From NCBI RefSeq assembly GCF_965363235.1, contig NC_134840.1, forward strand, positions 95,740,416 through 95,804,415: a stretch of 64,000 bases of DNA, read 5' to 3'. The notes beneath the pieces are model-generated. The model did not search any database and was not told where the DNA came from. It saw only the letters and a list, made by a program, of their open reading frames with translations. The DNA is from Mytilus galloprovincialis. Lineage: Eukaryota; Mollusca; Bivalvia; Mytilida; Mytilidae. Positions within the stretch are counted from its first letter, which is position 1, and every line of letters starts with the position of its first letter. This document shows, piece by piece, positions 56,586 to 64,000 of the stretch. Made by a program: the position numbers and the translations under genes.

Positions 56586-58374
56586 ATTGGAACCAAACTT
56601 GTTTACATTGGTTCTTGTATTGATTCTTTTTAAACGATCTGGCATAGCGGGAACATAGTTAAACAGTTGCTCAAAACAACCAATTGGAACAAAACCTAGT
56701 TCCCTTTGCAAATTGTTTCCGGCCGGTTTTGGTTTGATCCAAGGCCTCCGAGGGGAACAACGATTTCACATTGGACCCTGTAGGAGATAGTTTTAAATAT
56801 TTGATGTTGAATTTACCGTTTTTGAGAAACACAAGGCCAAAAGGGGTGAACCAAGAACAAATTGGAAATCAATTTTTTTTTGTCCGATTTTGATGAAGAT
56901 GTTTGGAACAGAAATCATATGAAGGTATTTTAATGGATTATGTAATTTGTTGGCGGTTTTGAAAAAGAAGAGTACCAAAAAGGATCTAGACTGAAAATGC
57001 TTCAACTTGATGAAACGAAAAATGTTGTTCGACATGTGTATACTTTATAGATTTATATTTTTATTTTGTAGATTTCATACATTGTGTTTTACTTAATTTT
57101 TTAATTTTTTTGTTTATCGTTTCCAACAAACAAGAGGCCCAAATCGGGTCTAGAGATGTGATTGGCCCTTTCGGGGCGATTGAATTGGATGGAGTCTAGC
57201 AATTTAATATGTCTACATTTACTTTGTGTCAACACTTACCCGAATGTACCCTTTATACGGTCGTTACTTTTTTACACAGAATTTATAGAACTAATTGCAA
57301 ACAAACTACTAGTAAATCCTTACAATAAATATATATGTCAGGTATGTCTCCAATCGTAGATGGCCGCCCGCGGAAAACGTAGTGTAAGTGCATCTTATTT
57401 GGAAATGCATAGAAAGATCTTCTACTTAGAAACTACTAAGCAAATTGAAGCAAAACTTATCATTGGATGGCCTTCTAGCAAAATTGTGTTCGGCAGGACA
57501 GGGTACAATCCAACTTGATTGCCAGTGACGAACGTAGTTGAGATTATACCATATGGCGAAATTTATTGAAAGATATTTTCTAAAAGTACAGTGCAAATTA
57601 CAATGAAACTTGGTCACAATGATCTTTTAAAATGCACAGGCAAACTATGTCTGGTAGGTTCAAGACTATAACCCAAGATTGCAGGAATTACTAACAACAT
57701 AGTTTAACATTGGACCCTGAGCTGAGGGCCAGGGGGATCAAAGATCTTAAACAAAACTACTGAGACCAAACTTGATAACATTTGTTTTTGTATGAACACT
57801 TTTCAAGCAGTGCTATATCCATCCTTGATGGGCAATAACGGGGAACATACCTATTATATCGGGGTCTAAATTGGGCTGGCTTATGTAGCCACGGTTGATG
57901 TGAGCGATACAGCCTCTTAATAGTCTTTTGTTTCATATCCTAAAGTATTGGCGCAAAAAGATTGTCATTAAACTAGATCCTTGAGTACAAGAAAGTAGAA
58001 ACAAAACCATTCAAACGAATGCGATCAACATAGGAATATCATATCCCATTGGCAAACTTTTTTGTGCCGAGACCAGGCGTTACAAATCAGGCATGAGCTT
58101 TGTGTCAACACTTGCCCTATTGTTTGTTCCCTTGATAAATGTGATCGTATCATGCTGCACTAGGCGTAGAGAGTATTTTCTTTTATATTTACCATAATCA
58201 ACAACAAAAAATCTAGACCAAGAAACAGTATATAGTAACTCCTAGTAATTTTGTTTGATTTAATTCTTGTATGGTAAAACCAAATATCAAACCTACTTAT
58301 ATTAAATATATAATTAATTTCTAAAAAAATGTTTATGCAAAATCATTATTGTATAAAAAATGTATAGCAAATGT
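56586..58374. other. Arm 2 sequence mirroring 46644-48469
   Basis: Holds the mirror of the 'AAGAGGC' repeat (57115-57930) and non-coding flank; no gene recognised. Confidence 0.5.
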
Positions 58375-61013
58375 TCAATTCGGTAAGGCAGCAATCAATG
58401 TCCGAAACAATAGCTCTGCGTCATCGTATGATGTGATGATGGGAAACTGATCTCGTCTGTTCCCAGTAAGCAACTCGACAATGTTAATAAATTCATTGCT
58501 ACAGCCATGCTCTGGAAAGTTCTCTGTATATTCCTCTATGAGATTGTCAATTGTTTGTAAGTTACATGGTAAAGGAAATGAACAGTCTCTTCCACCAAAG
58601 ATCTCTGGCTGATAGTATAACATATTTGGAATACCACTTGGTGTTACAACTTCAGCACGTTGTCTTCTTATTCTATGTGAGTTCCAGTTCTCAGCAAACA
58701 TGTCCAATTGATGTTGGATAACGGAGAGGAAACAAAATCGAACACATTCTTTATGTACTGGACACGATACATTAAGAAGTCCAGTGTCTTGGAAATCCTG
58801 GAAACGGTTTCTCCAAAACTGGGTGAAACTCGTTTTTAGTGTACCCCAAAGCCTTTCTATTCTTTGATTTGCAACAGATCTGCCGACGAGAAAAGAATTT
58901 TGTCCCGACATTTCATCGTTTTGATTATGTCGCAACGATCTTTGTAAATCCCTCATTATGACGTTTTCTGTTCCTGCATCCGATCGAACAACCCTTGGAA
59001 GCATCTTTCTTTGTTTGATCCAATTAAGATACCAGTAACCGACATATCTGGGGTTATTGTTGGAGGGACTTGCTATCAACCATAAAAGTTTACGAGAGTA
59101 TCCATCGATTGCCCCATGTATAGCTATGCCGTAGGGTTTTAATTTATCGTAACCATCGACATGAATCAGATAGTTTGGTCCTCTATTGTAGTACACTCTC
59201 CTTCGAAGAACTCGATGCGATCTGTTAAGTACACCCTGTTGGTCTATTGTTCTTAAGCAAAGCCTTGCTCTTGATTGTGTGACGCAAAGTCCAAAGCCTA
59301 TGTTCAGAGTCCTCCACATATACCTGTATCCAACATTAGACAGGCCATTACGGTGTAAAGCCAGGATTGTCCTTACAACTGTAGGTAATGGCGACTGGTT
59401 GTTACGCCGTCTTATATTTAATCTTCTCTTAAGTCTTTTTAACATGGAACAACTCATGAATGTTCCGTGAACAAACAAGAGAAATCCACATATTTGAAGG
59501 GACGTGTAGCATAATTGATGATAGTATTTGGACTAGTTCAGGCACAGAAGCATCATCGCCTGGGTAAGGTATTCCTGTAACGTCATGATCAGCAACACAA
59601 AGGAGACAACAGAGTAACTGAAACATAAAGATAGAAATTACACGTATGATGTAATGATAAAATGAAAAATCCGATTGGCTTGATATCTAAATAGGGTGTT
59701 CACTGTGACGTCATCAGCTTACTATAAAACTACTAGGAAATGCGCTGCGCCTTCACATTTAATGGAATACGAAATGGAAAAATACACAGTAAGTTTTGAC
59801 AATCCAAAATAAATCTTCATGGCGATATTTATAACATATTTCATTTTTAAATTTACCCGTTATAGGTATCAGGTATAAGCATATGATATTTTTACATTTG
59901 AACATGTTTTCATTTTCAAACAAGAGGACATATCTTCTTCCAGCATATTGCAATCGAATAAACATTTTAAAAGTCATCTGATGCCTAAACGAATGTATTT
60001 TGTTTGGTTGATTTTTGTACCATATCTTAAAGAAACAACGAATAGTGTACCTAATGAATAAAATTTGTTATGAAAAAAATATGTTTCAATTTTTGCTAAA
60101 TTTGTTGTAACATCATGCCTCCTTAAACATGATATCTAGTTCTTTATCAATCATTGACTAATTTATAAAATTTGGTCGCATATTGTCAAAGTCAATCAAC
60201 CATAAAAACAAGGCCAAGATCAAATTACAGGTATCAAAATGACATCCCCTGGTAGTGGGGAACCTCCTTGTCTAATATCATCAACCTAAGTCAAAGCTAA
60301 AATTACACTTCAGACTATCATCCCCTTGTAGTTGGAGACGTTAATGCCAAATATTATCAACCTTAGACTTCTATTTCTTGAGATATGGACTTAAGCAGTA
60401 AACTCGGTTGCAAAATTGACTATTAGAGTTCTTTAGGGTCATTCAAGCATTTAAAATAGGTCAAAGATAAATGGCACATGACTGACTGGCAAGAACAATA
60501 TGTAGGAAATCTGCATCCTAAATATAAGAACCTTACTCGTTATGCTTCACGAGATAAAGACATGAAAAACAAAAACTTGGTTGCAATGTTAACGCCATAT
60601 ATTCACCGTCGCCTGTAAAACCGTACCTACATGTCTCGCTTTTACTGCGCATGCTAGACAAAATATGAAGAAAACTTTATATCATGGTTCACTATATTTT
60701 TCGCTAGAGCCGTGTAAATGTGTGCTCATTTTTCCTATTTTGGTAATCCTTTATTTTTTGTAATTTTTGGCCGTTTAAGGTGCAGTTTTTACAAAAAATA
60801 AATCACAATACAGTATTAAACCTTTTTCATACTTTCCACGAAGATGGAGCTGATTAGTCTAAATGAAGAAAAACATTATAAAAACTATACAAGAAAGTTT
60901 TGACAAATTTTGTTTGTTTTTAAGCCAAAGTGTGTTGATTTGATGTTCGATGTCAGCAACATATTTCTTTGTTTTACTTTCAACATTACCTTTAAAATAT
61001 TGCTTGATTCCAT
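58375..61013 (-). pseudogene. Integrase-like protein B, arm 2 copy, frame broken once
   Basis: Mirror of the gene at 42081-46643: first coding exon 61013-60990, main exon 59617-58375, with the same donor and acceptor. The intron is only ~1.4 kb because the 1.9-kb insert is absent, which probably shows its original length. The protein is almost identical to the arm 1 copy, including the DDE core (NYLIHVDGYD, RSDAGTEN, NQRIERLW), but the frame is interrupted once in the N-terminal quarter. An isolated read-error explanation cannot be excluded. The leader exon is mirrored at 61785-61735. Confidence 0.72.
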
Positions 61014-62244
61014 AGTCTTTGACCATTTATTAGACGGGTAGGTGACCAAGCAGCTGAAATAGACGATATTTCGTCAATTGAAATGTTTAATGAATAGCAA
61101 AATCTTCTAATCGGTCAATATCAAAATAAAGTGAACACATATTTCGTTTCGCATCATGCTTTTCTACCTGGCATTAGTGGCGAATCCAGGGGGTCCGGGG
61201 TTGGAACCCTTTTTTACATTTATTTGGAAGATCAATGCAATTGAATGGGGACATATAGTTGGAACTCCCCTTTATCGTGGGCTAGGATCCCCATACCCAA
61301 CCCTTATAAATGACAAGATCCACCCTGCTAGTTGTGAATCAAATTATTTGTTTAGATTACTAATTTTTTTTTTGCTTAGCTGTTATGAATTAAATGAGTC
61401 ATGGAGATTGATCTACAAAGGACTCTGAAAGGCGAAAGGGAGGGACCATTCAGTTTTTTTCCATTTTTCATTGACAGTCGTACAGAACGGGTAGTGTACT
61501 TGTGATGGGATGGTGGGGAGAGGGGTGAAACCCTTTAAGTAGAATATATCTTTAATAATAGCAGACGTCTTACTCTAGATCTTATCACAGGTCACGTTAA
61601 ACTGTAACTTTTCAATGCCCTTTCATTCAAACAATAACGTTTTTTCTCCCTATGATCTTTTTCATTTTGTGTTCAGTATTGCTTCATATTAAAATATAAC
61701 GCTAAGTCTCCAAAGAAAACAAATATAAACTTACTTATGACTCGTTTCCACTGCTCCCGCTGATGTTGTTGCTGTCGATCTCCATCTTTAATGTGTCAGC
61801 ACAGGAAGTAAAATACGGACCGTGGGAATCTGACCGTGAGAACGAATAAAGTTAACATCAAATAAGCAAGTTGACTTAATTAATCAACAAGTCGACTTCT
61901 TATTTTATGTCATTTACATTTATATTAGCAAGTCGACATTGTAATTAAAACTTTTTCTGTAGCATTCCGACAAGTTGACTTCAACATGATGATTTAATAT
62001 CAAATAAACAAGTTGTCGACTTAATCAATTAACAAGTTGAATTCAACATGCCGGCTTCTTATTACTATGTCATTATATTTATATCAGCAAGTCGACATTG
62101 TAAAACAATTTTTCTACATCATTCCGACAACTTGACTTCAACTTGATGATAAGATTCCAGCTTATAACACACAACTTGACTAATAATTCCGACTTATTAG
62201 CAACAAAATAACTTTACAAGGGGTGTACCATATGCGCTTCCATA

Positions 62245-62250
62245 CATTTG
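62245..62250 (+). other. Target-site duplication, right (CATTTG)
   Basis: Same six bases, same orientation as 40845-40850, directly outside CGCTTCCATA. Confidence 0.8.
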
Positions 62251-62922
62251 GGATCAAACCCCCCAAAAATAACTTTTTTTTAAATTTTAAGTCCGATTTT
62301 CACCAAGAGTGGACACATTGAAGTCTCGCCTGTACTAGTGTTCATAATATAATTTATATTGAAGAATACAAAACTAGGTTATACCACAAGCACTACATTT
62401 AAATAAAAATATAACATTTAAATGACAAATGTATGGTGGCATACAGCTGCCATCGAATTGACCTGCCCAGATAATTATAACGGCAAATTGATATATAATC
62501 ACGATAAGTCGATATATCATCTCGACATGTCGACTTAATTATCTCAACAAGTCGACATAATGGAAACATTAAATCGACCTCCTTTTACGGCTAAAACTGT
62601 ACCACTTTTACTATGAAGTTTTGAAAAAAATTTTATCCTAGAATTGAAAGTTCATATGCACCACATTTTTTTCAAAGGTCAAAATATAGGGCTGTGCGGC
62701 ATATTTTCAACGTTTATATGCCCTGAACTTCCCAGAGTTTAAAATTACTCTAATTTTCTTAACTACCCCTACCTCGAATAAAAGGTTCCCACAGATTTTA
62801 ATGTAAACAATATGCACAGGTTTATTTCCTGGTAACATTCCCAAGTTATGTCTCTGTGAGATGGAACACAGAGAGCATAACTTGGAACCAGTATGTAAAC
62901 AAAATTAATTTTCTATGAATAT
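62251..62922. other. Right flank of element 2 with GTCGAC motifs
   Basis: 62527-62578 is a hairpin unit (ATGTCGACTT … AAGTCGACAT, ATGGAAACATTAAATCGAC) closely matching 40481-40533 in direct orientation. The rest is AT-rich. AAGTTATGTCTCTGTG and CACAGAGAGCATAACTT at 62843-62885 form a small inverted repeat. Confidence 0.55.
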
Positions 62923-63880
62923 TCAAGATCTCCCAAAAAGAGGCGTGTTTTGAGAAACAGCTGTATTTACAAAGCGCAACCTATAGTTATAGACTTGATA
63001 AAGTTGTTGAGGTACGAGACTCCAAAGATAATTAGGAGCTTGATCGTGAAACATTTCGTATAATTTGATAACTTTATGTCTGGATCTTCTTTCACTCAGA
63101 GATACCCAACCAGTATCATTATAAAGTTTAGATTAAGAGCAAAGTTTAGTGGCACCTGTGACTATACGAGCCGCTTCTATTTGAATGCTCTCTATTTTGT
63201 CCTTTGAATAAATTGGTATGTTATCCCACACAGTATCTGTAGCTTGTCCTTTAAATAAATTGGTATGTTATCCCACACAGTATCTCTAGCTGGTCCTTTA
63301 AATAAATTGGTATGTTATCCCACACAGTATCTCTAGCTTGTCCTTTAAATAAATTGGTATGTTATCCCACACAGTATCTCTAGCTTGTCCTTTAAATAAA
63401 TTGGTATGTTATCCCACACAGTATCTCTAGCTTGTCCTTTAAATAAATTGGTATGTTATCCCACACAGTATCTCTAGCTTGTCCTTTAAATAAATTGGTA
63501 TGTTATCCCACACAGTATCTCTAGCTTGTCCTTTAAATAAATTGGTATGTTATCCCACACAGTATCTCTAGCTTGTCCTTTAAATAAATTGGTATGTTAT
63601 CCCACACAGTGTCCGCATATTCGAGAATAGGCCTGATGAAGCTGATATATATAACTTGTAGATTTTTACGCAATAACTTAAACTTTAAACTCCTCATAAG
63701 ATCTAAGCGCGGCGTAGCTTTATCAATAATATAGTTATCATGACTTTCCCCAACAATCCTTTTCTTGAAAAAATTAACCCTAAATGTTTATGTTCTTCAA
63801 CCTCTTGTATCAGTGTACAGTTTTTTGTGGACAAGGCCAAGTAAGACATTAACACCTCAAAGGAGCACAAATAGAACCAT
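62923..63880 (-). pseudogene. LINE reverse transcriptase C-terminal fragment
   Basis: Minus-strand translation gives, in order, EEHKHLGLIFS, LDLMRSLKFKLLRKNLQVIY, SFIRPILEYADTVWDNIPIY, IEAARIVTGATKL, GWVSLSERRSRHK and LRFVNTAVSQNTPLFGRS. This is the conserved thumb and C-terminal region of jockey/CR1-like non-LTR retrotransposons. The copy is dead: an in-frame stop follows ATKLCS, a frame change lies after HLGLIFS, and a stop at 62925-62923 comes before the usual end. A 47-bp minisatellite (63195-63609) has expanded inside it. Confidence 0.75.
63195..63609. repeat. 47-bp minisatellite inside the LINE fragment, ~9 copies
   Basis: The unit contains TTTAAATAAATTGGTATGTT, ATCCCACACAG and TATCTCTAGCTTGTCC. 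Copies are nearly identical. On the minus strand the unit encodes the LINE motif VWDNIPIY, so the array arose from LINE coding sequence; 47 is not a multiple of three, so the frame shifts at each copy. Confidence 0.95.
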
Positions 63881-64000
63881 ATAAATATAACATACTTGCA
63901 TGTTTTTGGATGCCATGTCGCATATTAGAGTCACATCATGCAGAAATGCACCTGAAAATGTGATCCTCGTCTTATTTTGCGCGTTTCCTGCTATGCGAAA
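63881..64000. other. Right edge of window, nothing recognised
   Basis: May be further LINE sequence upstream of the fragment, but I could not confirm it. Confidence 0.3.

Larger units (their letters stand above)
40851..62244. mobile_element. Element 2: giant TIR transposon candidate, 21.4 kb
   Basis: The perfect inverted termini begin TATGGAAGCGCATATGG and stay identical for at least 80 bp; the homology extends ~6 kb inward on both sides. CATTTG flanks both ends, consistent with a 6-bp target duplication. Each arm encodes an inward-reading, spliced integrase-like gene. The spacer (48803-56237) has no recognised gene. In layout it is a DNA transposon with unusually long terminal repeats, or two copies of one element fused head to head. 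I recognise no published family with these features. Confidence 0.72.
56238..62244 (-). repeat. Arm 2 of the element 2 inverted repeat
   Basis: Reverse complement of 40851-48802 without the 1.9-kb insertion. Mirror sums are about 105,040 inside and 103,094 outside the insertion point, a shift equal to the insert length. Confidence 0.93.

Noticed and set aside
40851-62244. Reading element 2 as a Polinton
   Set aside because: No DNA polymerase B, packaging ATPase, protease or capsid-like frame was seen; the only recognisable genes are the integrase-like copies, and the terminus does not look like the Polinton AG start.
1-64000. CRISPR arrays, bacterial operons, rRNA or tRNA genes
   Set aside because: None seen. 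The tandem arrays lack spacer structure, and the splice signals and repeats are those of an animal genome.

Overview
The window looks like subtelomeric or repeat-dense DNA of a marine bivalve, most probably a mussel (Mytilus type). The support is a very AT-rich base composition, introns with GT/AG ends, CCCTAA telomeric repeats, and many copies of dispersed repeats that I associate with Mytilus genomes (the 'ccaatgagacaa…accacatcttc' family, the 'gggccagctgaagga' LINE tail, the 'TTGGCCCAACGTTGG' family). The species is an inference; no search was run.

Layout. 1-4693: a 24-bp satellite built from telomere repeats, ending in pure CCCTAA. 4.7-6.3 kb: a TTAA-flanked MITE and two C2H2 zinc-finger exons on the minus strand. 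6.3-23.8 kb: gene-poor DNA with foldback MITEs, minisatellites, a Penelope-like GIY-YIG fragment and dispersed repeats. 23.8-39.9 kb (element 1): a pair of ~325-bp inverted repeats bounding a spliced integrase-like gene (left, plus strand) and a RING-finger gene (right, minus strand), both reading inward, with many nested repeats between. 40.85-62.24 kb (element 2): a 21.4-kb structure with ~6-kb near-identical inverted arms. Each arm holds a copy of a second spliced integrase-like gene reading inward; the arms are separated by a 7.4-kb spacer. 62.25-64.0 kb: flank with a LINE fragment that contains a 47-bp minisatellite.

The main result is a candidate undescribed family of giant DNA transposons. 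Element 2 ends in perfect inverted termini (TATGGAAGCGCATATGG) and is flanked on both sides by the same six bases, CATTTG, as expected of a target-site duplication. Element 1 has related termini (TATGGAAACGTATAT) but no clear duplication. Both encode a 420/421-residue protein with an N-terminal helix-turn-helix-like region and a D-D-E catalytic core (40 residues between the second Asp and the Glu). Both genes have a tiny first coding exon joined by a phase-0 intron at the same place. In both elements the first exons lie ~460-500 bp inside the termini, next to stretches rich in GTCGAC/CAAGT motifs, suggesting that the terminal repeats supply promoters and recombinase-binding sites.

Limits: protein families were assigned by eye from motifs. 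Exon joins, element boundaries and repeat family names would need transcript data and database searches.
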